Shown: one piece after another, positions 8,619-16,549 of the stretch
Layout: each line of letters begins with the position of its first letter
Numbering within the stretch: position 1 is the first letter of the stretch
Origin: Gemmatimonadota bacterium
GTDB taxonomy: Bacteria; Gemmatimonadota; Gemmatimonadetes; Gemmatimonadales; Gemmatimonadaceae
Reading direction: 5' to 3'
DNA length: 64,000 nt
NCBI GenBank assembly: GCA_023249375.1
Contig: JAHFCT010000001.1
Span: 212,112 to 276,111, forward strand
Position numbers and translations under genes: made by a program
Notes under the pieces: generated by a model
What the model was told of the DNA's origin: nothing
Database searches by the model: none
Seen by the model: only the letters and a program-made list of their open reading frames with translations

Positions 8619-9499
8619 TCGTCTACCGCGGCGCGAAGCGCCGGCTCAAGGGCAGCGTGCCGGAACACATACCCGGCCGCGAGCAACCGGCGAGGCACTG
8701 CGCGCTGCGACGCCAGCAGCGTCCCGCGCGCCATCTCGCCGAACATCAAGTTGAGCGCGAACGCGGGGACGGGGAAGAGCGCGGGCCGCCGGACGACGCG
8801 GGCAAGCGCCGCCGTGAACTCCGCATTCGTCACCGGCACGGGTGCCACGGCGTTCACCGCGCCGTCGAGCACCGCGTGCTCGAGTGCGAAGCGCACGATG
8901 CCTAGCACATCCTCCATCGCGATCCAACTCATCCACTGCCGCCCGCTTCCCAGCCGTCCGCCGGCGCCGAGGCGAAAGGCCGGCATCATTTTCGCGAGCG
9001 CGCCGCCGTGCCGGTCGAGGACGACGCCAAAGCGCAAATGCACCGTGCGAATGCCCGCCGCGCGCGCGGCATCGGCGCTCGCCTCCCACGCCTTGCCCAC
9101 GTCAGCGAGGAAGTCGTGTCCCGTCGCGCCCGATTCATCAAGCACGGCATCGCCGGCATCGCCGTAGATGCCAACGGCCGACGCGCACACGAGCGCCCGC
9201 GGCGGCGGCGAGAGCGACGCGGCCGTGCGGGCAATGAGCGCGGTGCCGTTCACGCGACTGTTGCGAATTTCGCGGCGATGCACCGCCGTCCATCGTTCGC
9301 CGACGTTCGCGCCCGCGAGGTGCACAAAGGCGTCGATGCCCGCGCATGCGGCGGTGTCGATCGCTCCCGCCGCCGGATCCCAGCGCACGTCGGTGTCACG
9401 CCCGCGTCCAATGCACACCACGTCGTGCCCCGCCGCGCGCAGCGCCGGCAGCAGCTGCCGCCCAATGAGACCCGTGGCCCCCGTCACGCCAATGCGCAT
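8615..9499 (-). CDS. SDR-family epimerase (TIGR01777/YfcH type)
   Basis: This 294-residue NAD(P)-dependent short-chain dehydrogenase-like protein has a glycine-rich dinucleotide motif at its start (GVTGATGLIGRQL). Subfamily hallmarks follow: VHLAGANVGERWT, SRVNGTALIA and the C-terminal DUF1731-like segment around residues 245-285 (NAEFTAALARVVRRPALFPVP). The physiological substrate of the YfcH group is not established. It is translationally coupled (4-bp ATGA overlap) to the phosphatase gene, so the two share an mRNA, but a polysaccharide role is not shown by the sequence. Confidence 0.88.
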   Translation of the reverse strand: MRIGVTGATGLIGRQLLPALRAAGHDVVCIGRGRDTDVRWDPAAGAIDTAACAGIDAFVHLAGANVGERWTAVHRREIRNSRVNGTALIARTAASLSPPPRALVCASAVGIYGDAGDAVLDESGATGHDFLADVGKAWEASADAARAAGIRTVHLRFGVVLDRHGGALAKMMPAFRLGAGGRLGSGRQWMSWIAMEDVLGIVRFALEHAVLDGAVNAVAPVPVTNAEFTAALARVVRRPALFPVPAFALNLMFGEMARGTLLASQRAVPRRLLAAGYVFRHAALEPALRAAVDE

Positions 9500-9523
9500 C
9501 GCCCCTCACCGTCGCAATCGGGC

Positions 9524-10144
9524 CTACTCGTCCGGCAGATCCAGCAGTCTCCAGAGATACCAGCTCGCCACGGTGCGATACGGGGCCCACACGGCGCCGC
9601 GCCGCAGCACCTGCGTGGGCGTGGGCAGCCGGCGCAGTCCGTACGCGCGCTGCATGCCCTTCTGGATGCCGAGGTCCAGGTCGGGAAGCACATCGGGACG
9701 CCCGAGCCTGAACATCAGGAACATCTGCGCGGTCCAGCGCCCCACGCCCTTGATTTGCGTGAGCGTGTCGATGACGGCCGCATCATCGAGCTCGTGCAGG
9801 CGTTCCATGGGGAACCCGCGCTTGATCGCATGTGCGGAGAGATCCTTGACGTATTTCGTCTTCTGTCCGCTCAGGCCCGCCGCGCGCAGCGCCGCGTCGT
9901 CGGTTCCGAGCAGCTCACGCGGCCGCGGTTCGCGCCCGCCGAACAGCCCCAACACGCGCGCGTGAATGGTCGCCGCCGCCGAACCGCTGAGCTGCTGATA
10001 GACGATGGAGTGAAGCACCGCGCCGTAGTGCGACGCTTCGCGCGAGGTGCGCGCGCGAAACGGCCCGACGCGGTCGATGACGCCGGCGAGTACGGAATCC
10101 GTGGCGCGGAGATGCGCCAGCGCCTTCTTCACGGGAATCGGCAT
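9524..10144 (-). CDS. DNA-3-methyladenine glycosylase II (AlkA-like, HhH-GPD)
   Basis: This 206-residue HhH-GPD glycosylase is expected to excise alkylated bases. It shows the helix-hairpin-helix IKGVGRWTAQMFL at residues 131-143, and the catalytic Asp is probably D157 in LPDLDLGIQKG. A conserved SIVYQQLSGSAA segment (residues 46-57) precedes the HhH. It lacks the N-terminal domain of E. coli AlkA (282 residues), like many compact homologues. It lies 24 bp upstream of the epimerase gene on the same strand and may lead that operon. It has no link to the flagellar genes. Confidence 0.9.
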   Translation of the reverse strand: MPIPVKKALAHLRATDSVLAGVIDRVGPFRARTSREASHYGAVLHSIVYQQLSGSAAATIHARVLGLFGGREPRPRELLGTDDAALRAAGLSGQKTKYVKDLSAHAIKRGFPMERLHELDDAAVIDTLTQIKGVGRWTAQMFLMFRLGRPDVLPDLDLGIQKGMQRAYGLRRLPTPTQVLRRGAVWAPYRTVASWYLWRLLDLPDE

Positions 10145-10225
10145 GGTCGGGTGAAGTTAGCGACCGCACGCCGCCGTGTGCATGGTTGCCGCGAGCGCCA
10201 CGCGCCCGGGCGGCGCAAAATGCAA

Positions 10226-10249
10226 AGCCACCGGGTCTCCCCGGTGGCT
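10226..10249 (-). terminator. Terminator of the flgM-cheY-cheZ operon
   Basis: A perfect 10-bp stem (AGCCACCGGG / CCCGGTGGCT) with a 4-nt loop lies 25 bp beyond the cheZ stop. Read on the minus strand it is followed by TTGCATTTTGC, a T-rich tract. Confidence 0.75.
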
Positions 10250-10274
10250 GGCATCAGCGGACACGTTGTCGCGC

Positions 10275-10928
10275 TTACTCTTTGGGCGCGTCGGACTCGA
10301 AGATCTCGTCGGCCACGTGCTGCCGCACGTCGCGGTCCTTGGTGGTCGCGTTCGGATCATACGTCCCGCGGCCCGTGCCGTGCAGCGCCGCGCGCGCATC
10401 GTCGAGTCCGGTGACGTCAATCAGGTGCAGCACCGACAGCAGCTTCTCTTCCAGTTCCACCAGCACGTTGGCCGCGTAGCGGATCTGCTGGCTGGTGATG
10501 TCCTGGAACTGCAGCGCCTCCGTGATGGAGAACAGCTCGTTGCGCATCGCATCGCGCAGCTCCGCGCTCTTGCCCGTCTTTTCCGTATCGTCGGCGTCGA
10601 GCGTGTCGAGGATGCTCTGCGCCTTGTCGAGTGAGTCGAGAATGCCCGTCGCCGCCGACTCGGTCGTCGTGTTGACTTCCTCGAGCTTCGAGTGCGTGTG
10701 CTGCAGGCGCTCCACGGCCGCCGATTGCAGCTGCGTCTTGTTCTTCCGCAGGCTCTCAAGGATCTGCACGATCTCCTTGTTGGCCTGCTCGAGAATCATC
10801 GGAAGCACGCCGAGCGCGGAGCCGAGATGCTTGGCCGTGTCGACAGCCCCCAGCTCGCCGAGTTCGCTGTCGACAAGGCGAAGCGTCGCCTCGGAATCAT
10901 ACAGGACCTGCTGTACGCGTGTGGTCAT
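10275..10928 (-). CDS. cheZ: CheZ, CheY-P phosphatase
   Basis: This 217-residue mostly helical protein carries the catalytic signature FQDITSQQI. Asp and Gln fall at positions 143 and 147, the same numbering as the essential D143/Q147 of E. coli CheZ. A long helical hairpin with heptad character precedes it, and a linker leads to an acidic C-terminal helix (VADEIFESD) that would bind CheY. It would reset the flagellar switch by dephosphorylating CheY-P. It is the last gene of the minus-strand operon, directly after cheY (2 bp gap). No CheA, CheW or receptor genes are in the window, so the rest of the pathway is elsewhere. Confidence 0.9.
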   Translation of the reverse strand: MTTRVQQVLYDSEATLRLVDSELGELGAVDTAKHLGSALGVLPMILEQANKEIVQILESLRKNKTQLQSAAVERLQHTHSKLEEVNTTTESAATGILDSLDKAQSILDTLDADDTEKTGKSAELRDAMRNELFSITEALQFQDITSQQIRYAANVLVELEEKLLSVLHLIDVTGLDDARAALHGTGRGTYDPNATTKDRDVRQHVADEIFESDAPKE

Positions 10929-10930
10929 GG

Positions 10931-11305
10931 TCAGCTCGCGACAGGGGTACCGACCAGCGCGTCGATCTTTTCCTTCAAGACCTGCGGCGTGAACGGCTTG
11001 ACGATGTAGTTGTTGACTCCGGATTCCATGGCCGTGATGATGTCCTCGCGCACGGAGCGCGCCGTCACCATCAGGATGGGAATTGTCTTTCCGTCGTCGC
11101 GGGCACGCAGGGCGCGGGCGAGCTCGACGCCGCCCATGTTCGGCATGTTCCAGTCGGTGATGACGAATCCGATCTGGGGGCCGAACTTGGCGAGCGCGTC
11201 AGCGCCGTCGGCAGCTTCGACGATGTCGCTGATGCCGATGCGCTGCAGTGAATTGATCACGATGCGCCGCATCGTGGCCGAGTCGTCAACAACGAGGAAC
11301 TTCAT
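10931..11305 (-). CDS. cheY: CheY-like chemotaxis response regulator
   Basis: This 124-residue single-domain receiver has all key residues: acidic pair in VVDDSATMRR, phosphoacceptor Asp in VITDWNMPNMGG, switch Thr in MVTARS and Lys in IVKPFTP. The WNMPNM loop and lack of an output domain match flagellar CheY rather than a transcription factor. It would bind FliM (35608) when phosphorylated and be reset by the adjacent CheZ. It lies in the sigma-28 operon after flgM. Confidence 0.93.
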   Translation of the reverse strand: MKFLVVDDSATMRRIVINSLQRIGISDIVEAADGADALAKFGPQIGFVITDWNMPNMGGVELARALRARDDGKTIPILMVTARSVREDIITAMESGVNNYIVKPFTPQVLKEKIDALVGTPVAS

Positions 11306-11336
11306 GGCGGTGGAGCCTCGACAGCGATGTTCGGTG

Positions 11337-11642
11337 CTAAATGTCGCCGCGCTGCAGAATGCGGCGCGCGACGGTGTCTACGATCTGTGTTGCGTTGTAG
11401 GCGCCGGCAAGAATCCGCCCGCGTACTTCGGTGACGCGATCGGCTGACATGGACTCGCTGCCAGACAATGCACGCCCTGCATCGGAAATTTCGACGCTGT
11501 CGCGGCGCGGCTTGGCCGACGTCGCCGGGGTCTCCGGCTTGGCCGACTTGGACGAGCTGATGGCCTCGGCTGCCCCCGCCTCACGAACCGTCGAGGACGT
11601 GGCGGCAAGGACTTCAGGCGACGGCGTTCCGTTGATCTTCAT
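11337..11642 (-). CDS. flgM: FlgM, anti-sigma-28 factor
   Basis: This 101-residue protein has a disordered Ser/Ala/Lys-rich N-terminal half and the conserved C-terminal sigma-binding half (DSVEISDAGRAL, then DRVTEVRGRILAGAYN and VARRIL). It would hold FliA inactive until the hook is finished and then be exported through the flagellar apparatus. A strong ribosome site (GGAGGA at 11651-11656, reverse strand) supports the ATG at 11642. It is the fourth gene of the operon beginning at 12610, whose sigma-28 type promoter gives the expected feedback loop with fliA (44312). Confidence 0.9.
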   Translation of the reverse strand: MKINGTPSPEVLAATSSTVREAGAAEAISSSKSAKPETPATSAKPRRDSVEISDAGRALSGSESMSADRVTEVRGRILAGAYNATQIVDTVARRILQRGDI

Positions 11643-11724
11643 GATGTACTTCCTCCATAGGACTTCGTATCGGCCTGGCGAGCCGGAAACTTGAATTGTG
11701 CCAAGCCCTTACAACAATTCTGTC

Positions 11725-12009
11725 TTAGCGGATCACGTCGAGCTTGTGCGGCGCGGCGGACACGATGCCGCCGTTGGCCGCCCGCAGCGATTCACCGGCC
11801 CGCTCCCGCTGCGCCGCCCCGCGAAAATGCAGGATGCGTGCATCACCGGCGTGGCGCTCCATCCCCTGGGCCGCCTTGGCGATGAGGTCGGTCAATGGAC
11901 CGCCCGCATTGGCCTCCGCGGACTCGGACGACTCGACGAGGGCGGCAACGACTGCCGCCACCCGCGTCATGCCATCGGCCGTCACGCCTCGGCGGGAGGA
12001 CTGCTTCAC
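11725..12009 (-). CDS. Unknown small protein in flgM operon
   Basis: This 94-residue protein has no family I recognise. The middle (about residues 15-60) is Ala/Glu-rich and could form helices; the C-terminal part is Arg/Gly-rich. Its ATG overlaps the stop of the preceding gene (ATGA, 12006-12009) and it ends 82 bp before flgM. The overlap argues that it is translated and belongs to this flagellar late operon. Function is unknown; a chaperone or a regulator of FlgM or export are only contextual guesses. Confidence 0.55.
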   Translation of the reverse strand: MKQSSRRGVTADGMTRVAAVVAALVESSESAEANAGGPLTDLIAKAAQGMERHAGDARILHFRGAAQRERAGESLRAANGGIVSAAPHKLDVIR

Positions 12010-12428
12010 TTCATCAACCTCAGGACCGGACGGCCCAGATACGCCTCAGCGACCGTGCCAACCTGAGCGAGGTGCACGCGTTCGGCTTCCACGCGGTCGC
12101 GGGCCAGCTGTAGCCGCTCGGCCAGTTCTTCCGCAAAGCGCGACGGCTGGCCCGTAATGGTCACGGCCGGGGCCGGCGGCTCGGCAGTTGGCGCCGGGTC
12201 GTCGGCAAGGAGCTCACCGACTCCCTGGCCCACGCGCGCATCGAGATGCGACCAGACCGGGTCGAGCTCGGCGTCGCGCCAGGCAGGCAGGCCGCCCGGC
12301 GGCGTCCGGCGGTCAAAGATGAGCTGGGCCCGCACCATCTGGCTCATCAGTGATTCGCGCGGCGAGGCCGGCGCATCGGATGCGCGGCGCCACGACGGGT
12401 GGGTGAGTTCGTGTTTGGAAACACTCAT
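12006..12428 (-). CDS. Unknown 140-residue protein in flgM operon
   Basis: The N-terminus (MSVSKHELTHPSWRR) is polar and basic. The middle is Pro-rich, and the last 50 residues form a predicted amphipathic helix (RFAEELAERLQLARDRVEAE). The overall look, short and helical with a Pro-rich linker, resembles flagellar chaperones of the FlgN/FliT kind, but no diagnostic motif is present and FlgN is encoded elsewhere. The ATG at 12428 overlaps the stop of the upstream gene by 4 bp, and its own stop overlaps the next start by 4 bp, so three genes are translationally chained. A longer frame upstream to 12722 is rejected because it would cross the gene at 12425-12610 and the promoter. Confidence 0.6.
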   Translation of the reverse strand: MSVSKHELTHPSWRRASDAPASPRESLMSQMVRAQLIFDRRTPPGGLPAWRDAELDPVWSHLDARVGQGVGELLADDPAPTAEPPAPAVTITGQPSRFAEELAERLQLARDRVEAERVHLAQVGTVAEAYLGRPVLRLMK

Positions 12429-12610
12429 GGCTGTCCATCCTGCGAGTCGGCGGCCGCGCGTCCCTTTCCCTCGACGGAGAGCTCCACAACGTCCTGTGGC
12501 TCCGACGTGGCACTCCGCGTCCGTTCTCGGTCCCGCGACTTCTCTGTTGAGGCAGGACGCCGCGACGATCCTGTCGCCGGCCTGGCTCCGAGCAGTGCTT
12601 GAATGTTCAT
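12425..12610 (-). CDS. Unknown 61-residue leader protein of flgM operon
   Basis: This short, highly charged protein (MNIQALLGARPATG, then an Arg/Lys/Glu/Ser-rich stretch, then DVVELSVEGKG) is preceded by a perfect AGGAGG at 12621-12626 (reverse strand), 10 nt from the ATG at 12610, which is the strongest evidence that it is real. The DVVELSVEGK segment faintly resembles the DSVEISDAGR segment of FlgM, but the sigma-binding helices are absent. It is the first gene after the sigma-28 type promoter and is coupled to the next gene by an ATGA overlap. Function is unknown. Confidence 0.6.
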   Translation of the reverse strand: MNIQALLGARPATGSSRRPASTEKSRDRERTRSATSEPQDVVELSVEGKGRAAADSQDGQP

Positions 12611-12678
12611 AGCGGCGGCACCTCCTGTGCCGACCCCCCCGTGCAATTCGGGCTGGATACACTTCGCCCCTATCGCTG

Positions 12679-12706
12679 TGATCGACAGTCCCCCGGGAAT
12701 TCTTTA
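12679..12706 (-). promoter_or_regulatory. Sigma-28 type promoter for flgM-cheY-cheZ operon
   Basis: Read on the minus strand: TAAA (12706-12703), a 16-bp spacer, then GTCGATCA (12686-12679), close to the TAAA-N15/16-GCCGATAA consensus. The leader to the first ATG would be about 60 nt. Confidence 0.6.
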
Positions 12707-12795
12707 GCGTTTGCCGAAACAATTCTTCTGATTGGTGGAGATGGGCCCGGACGGACCGATACTGAGGGGGGCAACCCGGCGATCAGGAAGGCCGG

Positions 12796-12811
12796 TGGCA
12801 CGAATTGTGCG
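12796..12811 (+). promoter_or_regulatory. Sigma-54 type promoter for flgL operon
   Basis: TGGCACG-AATT-GTGC matches the TGGCACGNNNNTTGC consensus at every fixed position except one, with the GG and GC dinucleotides 12 bp apart. Predicted start is near 12822, 46 bp before flgL. Confidence 0.7.
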
Positions 12812-12867
12812 ACCCTTGTCGGCCATCACAGCGGTCACGACCGCGACTCCGGGGGGACGAAACGCCG

Positions 12868-13767
12868 ATGCGAATCACCAACAACATGGTCACCCAGCTT
12901 GCGGTGTCTCAGTTCGACACCTCACGGCAGAAGCTCGAGGAGGCCCAGCGCAAGGTCACGACCGGCAAGTCGTTCAGCTCGGCCTCGGAAGATCCCACCG
13001 CCGCCGTTTCGGTCATGGCCAACAACGGCGCGCTGCGCGCGCTCGACCAGTACAAACGGAACATCGACTCGGCGACCTCGCGCCTCTCGTTCGAGGAAAG
13101 CGCCACCAGCCAGTTGAGCGACTTGCTGAGCCGCGCCAAGGAACTGGCCGTGGCGCAGGCCACCGACACCTCGTCGCCGGAATCGCGGCAGGCTGCCAAG
13201 GCGGAGGTCAATCAGATCCTCCAGCAGGCCGTGGTGCTTGCCAACACGCAGGACGGCACCGGATTCCTTTTCGGCGGCACCAAGAGCGACCAGCCGCCGT
13301 TTACGGTGGACACCTCGGGCTCGGTGTACACGTTCTCCGCCTCGGGCGGCGCCGGCAATCGGCAGGTGGAGATTGCCGCTGGACAGCGCGCGAACACGGC
13401 GCACGATGGAACCCAGGTCTTTGGCACCACGAGCGCCGGTGTCCTCAAGACCATCCAGGATCTCGCGACGGCACTCGACACCGGAACGGCCGCGGCAGTC
13501 ACCGCGGTCATTCCCAATCTCGACTCCGCCTTTACGCACACGCAGACCGTCGTGAGCGAGGTTGGCGCGCGGCAGAACCAGATGCAGATCGCCTCGGCCA
13601 ACGTCTCGGCGTTCAGCCAGAACCTCGTGGCGCTCAACTCCAGCCTGCAAGATGTCGATCTTGAAACTGCGGTCACTGAACTGGTTGGCCGGCAAACCGC
13701 CTATCAGGCCGCCATGTCGGCCACGTCGCGGGTGATGAACCTGAACTTGACGGACTACCTGCGATGA
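12868..13767 (+). CDS. flgL: FlgL, hook-filament junction protein (HAP3)
   Basis: This 299-residue protein has flagellin-like N- and C-terminal coiled-coil segments: N-terminal MRITNNMVTQLAVSQ with SSASEDPTAA, and C-terminal DVDLETAVTEL then GRQTAYQAAMSATSRV. The end NLTDYLR is typical of FlgL. It forms the second junction layer between hook and filament. The ATG at 12868 is chosen because the sigma-54 start would be near 12822 and the protein begins with the conserved MRI. Its stop overlaps the fliW start (ATGA), so the two are co-translated. FlgK, its partner, is encoded far away at 50097. Confidence 0.93.
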   Translation: MRITNNMVTQLAVSQFDTSRQKLEEAQRKVTTGKSFSSASEDPTAAVSVMANNGALRALDQYKRNIDSATSRLSFEESATSQLSDLLSRAKELAVAQATDTSSPESRQAAKAEVNQILQQAVVLANTQDGTGFLFGGTKSDQPPFTVDTSGSVYTFSASGGAGNRQVEIAAGQRANTAHDGTQVFGTTSAGVLKTIQDLATALDTGTAAAVTAVIPNLDSAFTHTQTVVSEVGARQNQMQIASANVSAFSQNLVALNSSLQDVDLETAVTELVGRQTAYQAAMSATSRVMNLNLTDYLR

Positions 13768-14240
13768 CCCTTCCCTCCCCAGTCGAGCTGGCGATGCCCG
13801 CACGCCGCGTGGTGCGCTCGGAGTTGTTTGGCGCACTCGAACTTTCCGACAGCGATATCATCGAGTTCAGCGACGGTTTGCTGGGCTTCCCGGAGTGCCG
13901 TTCGTGGGCGCTCCTTCCCGGCACGAAGACGGGAACGGCCTGGCTGCAGTCAGCAGACCACGCCGCGCTGGTCTTCCTGCTCGTCGATCCTTTCATCTTC
14001 GTCGACGGCTACTCGGCCGAACTTTCCGACGGTGAGTTTCGCCGGCTTCAGGCCAAGGACGCCAGCGAGATCGCGGTCTTCTCGATCGTCACGCTGCCGC
14101 CACCCGGCCACCCGACGTGCACCGCCAATCTGCAGGGCCCCATCGTGCTGAACTTCAACGCGCGCCGCGGCCTGCAGGTAGTGTTGGGCGAAGGTCCCTT
14201 CGGTGTGCGCACGCCCATTCCCATGTCGGCGCTGCTCTAG
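13764..14240 (+). CDS. fliW: FliW, flagellar assembly factor and CsrA antagonist
   Basis: This 158-residue protein shows the FliW signatures IIEFSDGLLGFPECRSWALL and LVDPFIF near residues 70-76, and later SIVTLPP and ANLQGPIVLN. FliW binds CsrA and flagellin: free FliW sequesters CsrA when flagellin has been exported, allowing new flagellin translation. CsrA (51519) and fliC (15666) with a suitable leader are both in the window. The gene overlaps flgL by 4 bp. Confidence 0.93.
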   Translation: MTLPSPVELAMPARRVVRSELFGALELSDSDIIEFSDGLLGFPECRSWALLPGTKTGTAWLQSADHAALVFLLVDPFIFVDGYSAELSDGEFRRLQAKDASEIAVFSIVTLPPPGHPTCTANLQGPIVLNFNARRGLQVVLGEGPFGVRTPIPMSALL

Positions 14241-14269
14241 AAAATCCGCGCGCCGCGTCCGAGCGTTCC

Positions 14270-15478
14270 ATGCCGCTGCATCCACCGAAGATCGGCGCGG
14301 TCATCACCACGTACAATCGGCGCGACCTGCTCGGGCCGACGCTGCAGTCCGTGCTCTACCAGGACGGCGCCGATTCGTCGGTCATTGTGGTGGTCGACGA
14401 TGGTTCCACCGATGGCACCGTGGAGTACCTGCTCGACGAATTCGCCGCGGACATCGCGCACGTTGACGACCGCATTGCGGAGACATCGCTCGAGGGCAGC
14501 CCGCACGGCATGGTGCGCGTCATTCGCCAACAGAACCAGCACATTGCCGTCGCGCACAACACGGGAATCCGCGAGTTGCTGCGCCTCGAGTGCCCCTATC
14601 TCACGCATCTCGACGCCGAGGACCTCGCCTTTCCGAACAAGCATTGCGTGCTGGCGGCGTACCTCGACGCGCACCCCGGTGTCGGGCTCGTGCACGCCCA
14701 GTCGCAGGACATGTCGTTCGACGGCTTCCTTTTTTCAGAAGGCAGCGGTCCGTTCGAGCAGGTCTACCGGCGCGCGCGCCCCGAGGGCGCGTTCTGGGAA
14801 CGCGCGGCGCGCGGCGGGTTCCACGCGGGCGACCTGGCGCAGGGCAACTATGTGCACAATCAGACGACGATGTACACGCGCCGCGCGGTCACCGCGGCCG
14901 GCGAGGGGAACTGGTTCTCGGAGGGCATGCGCTACGGCTCCGACTGGACGTTCTATCAGCGGCTCGAGCGCGCGGGCGTGCCGTTTGGATTTGTTCCCGC
15001 GTACGTCGCGTTCACACGCGCACATACCGGCGGCATCTCCGGCACTCGCAGCAAAGGCCTGACGCTTGACCAAGCGCTGGTCCAGGCCGCGTCGAGCGAA
15101 GAACGGATGGAAAAAGCGGACGCCTATCAGTGGGCGCGCGCCAAGTGGCCGGCGGAGTTCGAGGAGGCGTTGCAGCGAACCGGGACCGATACAGACTTCG
15201 CCGCGCTGGCCGGTGCGCTGCAGGCGTCGCTCCGCCAGTTGGTTGACGCCGGCGATCTCGTCGATGCGCTCAATGTCGCGCATCGCATGCAGCGGCTGGC
15301 ACCGACGCCCAGCGGGCGCAGGCTCATTCGCGATCTCGTGGATGCGATCGTCGCACAGCTCGCCCACGGCGAGCCCTCCCTGCCGCTGGCCAAGCAGCTC
15401 TTCGCCCTGCAACCCTCGCCGCGGCACGCCGCGGCGCTGGCGCGGCTGCTGGCCGACGACGCGGCCGCCGTTCGCTGA
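14270..15478 (+). CDS. Family 2 glycosyltransferase, probably for flagellin
   Basis: This 402-residue enzyme has an N-terminal GT-A domain: VITTYNRRD at residues 11-19, VVDDGSTDGT near 41-50 and a metal-binding LDAED at 114-118. The last 130 residues are helical and TPR-like (repeated ALxxA helices), as in several protein O-glycosyltransferases. It lies between fliW and fliC, so flagellin is the likely acceptor, but that is contextual. The ATG at 14270, 29 bp after fliW, starts directly before the GT core; upstream in-frame starts lie within fliW and are rejected. The sugar donor is unknown. Confidence 0.82.
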   Translation: MPLHPPKIGAVITTYNRRDLLGPTLQSVLYQDGADSSVIVVVDDGSTDGTVEYLLDEFAADIAHVDDRIAETSLEGSPHGMVRVIRQQNQHIAVAHNTGIRELLRLECPYLTHLDAEDLAFPNKHCVLAAYLDAHPGVGLVHAQSQDMSFDGFLFSEGSGPFEQVYRRARPEGAFWERAARGGFHAGDLAQGNYVHNQTTMYTRRAVTAAGEGNWFSEGMRYGSDWTFYQRLERAGVPFGFVPAYVAFTRAHTGGISGTRSKGLTLDQALVQAASSEERMEKADAYQWARAKWPAEFEEALQRTGTDTDFAALAGALQASLRQLVDAGDLVDALNVAHRMQRLAPTPSGRRLIRDLVDAIVAQLAHGEPSLPLAKQLFALQPSPRHAAALARLLADDAAAVR

Positions 15479-15560
15479 CGCGTCGGCGCCCACATCTATG
15501 TAATTGGGCGCGAACGACTTGGGCGCGGGCAACGCCGGCAAAGATTTTTTCGCGAGACGG

Positions 15561-15588
15561 TAAAGTAATTCACCGGTCGCGCCGATAG
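15561..15588 (+). promoter_or_regulatory. Sigma-28 type promoter for fliC
   Basis: TAAA at 15561-15564 and GCCGATAG at 15581-15588 are separated by 16 bp. Seven of eight -10 bases match the flagellar sigma-28 consensus. Predicted start near 15595 leaves a leader of about 70 nt. Confidence 0.8.
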
Positions 15589-15599
15589 ACATCACTGAA

Positions 15600-15657
15600 G
15601 CGGGACACCAAGGTCCCGCCCTCGAGGGAACGGATTCCCTCACTTATCGCCAAGGAG
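15600..15657 (+). promoter_or_regulatory. fliC leader with two hairpins and two GGA sites (putative CsrA target)
   Basis: Two perfect 7-bp hairpins follow the promoter: 15600-15619 with a 6-nt loop, and 15624-15641 with the loop CGGA. A second GGA lies in the ribosome site AAGGAG (15652-15657). A GGA in a hairpin loop plus a GGA in the Shine-Dalgarno is the arrangement by which CsrA represses hag in Bacillus subtilis. Binding here is inferred. Confidence 0.5.
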
Positions 15658-15665
15658 TAGGCCAA

Positions 15666-16547
15666 ATGCGTATCAACACCAACGTTTCCGCGATCGTCGC
15701 GAACAACAACCTCAACAAGACCCAGAACGCCATCCAGTCGTCGTCTGAGAAGCTGTCGTCCGGCTTCCGGATCAACCATGCGGCCGATGACGCTGCTGGT
15801 CTTGCCGTTGCCAACACGTTCCGTTCTGACATTCGCGCGCTCTCGCAGGCTCAGCGCAACGCGGAGCAGGCCAGCGCCGTCGTGCAGATCGCTGAAGGCG
15901 GCGTGAGCTCGGTGCAGAAGCTGCTCGAGCGTATGAAGGAACTGGCTGCGCAGGCGCACTCGGACACCGTCGGCTCGACGGACCGTGACGTCATTCAGGT
16001 TGAGTTCGCGTCGCTGATCGACGAAATCGACCGTGTGGGACAGTCGACCGAGTTCGGTGGCAAGTCGCTGCTCGACGGCAACTATGTCGGTTCGTTCCTC
16101 GTCGGCGCCGCCCGCAATGCGGATTACGCCACGTGGGATATGGCTGCCAGCGTGACGCCGGCGGCTGACGCGACGATCAACGCCCTGTACATGGACGGCT
16201 CGGTGCTTGACGTGTCCACCACGACGCTCGGCGTCGACGGCCTCGACGTGTCCGGCGATGACGGCACGGGCGCGCAGGCTGCGCTTGAAGCGATCGACCT
16301 CGCCTTCACGCAGGTCGGCACGGCGTTCGGCAACATCGGCGCCCTGCAGAACCGCCTGACCAACGCGGTCGACAACGTCAAGACGACGATCGCCAACTAT
16401 CAGTCGGCCGAGAGCACCATCCGCGACCTCGACGTCGCCACGGAAATGGTGTCGTTCAGCAAGAACCAGATCCTCGCCCAGGCCGGCACGGCGATGCTGG
16501 CGCAGGCGAACCAGAGCGGCCAGGGCATCCTGAAGCTCCTGCAGTAA
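15666..16547 (+). CDS. fliC: FliC, flagellin
   Basis: This is a short flagellin of 293 residues. The N-terminal D0/D1 region (MRINTNVSAI, SSGFRINHAADDAAGLA) and C-terminal D1/D0 region (RDLDVATEMVSFSKNQIL, ending GILKLLQ) are well conserved. The central variable part is only about 80 residues, rich in Ala, Asp and Thr, offering possible O-glycosylation sites for the neighbouring glycosyltransferases. An AAGGAG ribosome site lies 8 nt before the ATG. The codon usage (more T-ending codons early) hints at high expression. It is transcribed from its own sigma-28 promoter as a single gene. Confidence 0.96.
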   Translation: MRINTNVSAIVANNNLNKTQNAIQSSSEKLSSGFRINHAADDAAGLAVANTFRSDIRALSQAQRNAEQASAVVQIAEGGVSSVQKLLERMKELAAQAHSDTVGSTDRDVIQVEFASLIDEIDRVGQSTEFGGKSLLDGNYVGSFLVGAARNADYATWDMAASVTPAADATINALYMDGSVLDVSTTTLGVDGLDVSGDDGTGAQAALEAIDLAFTQVGTAFGNIGALQNRLTNAVDNVKTTIANYQSAESTIRDLDVATEMVSFSKNQILAQAGTAMLAQANQSGQGILKLLQ

Positions 16548-16549
16548 AC

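Noticed and set aside
12611-12626. Minus-strand sigma-54-like CGGCACAGGAGGTGCC before the gene at 12610
   Set aside because: It overlaps the AGGAGG ribosome site and would place the transcript start at about the start codon; a sigma-28 site with correct spacing lies further upstream.
12429-12722. Longer reading frame ahead of the 140-residue gene
   Set aside because: It overlaps the 61-residue gene, its ribosome site and the sigma-28 promoter, and gives arginine-rich nonsense.
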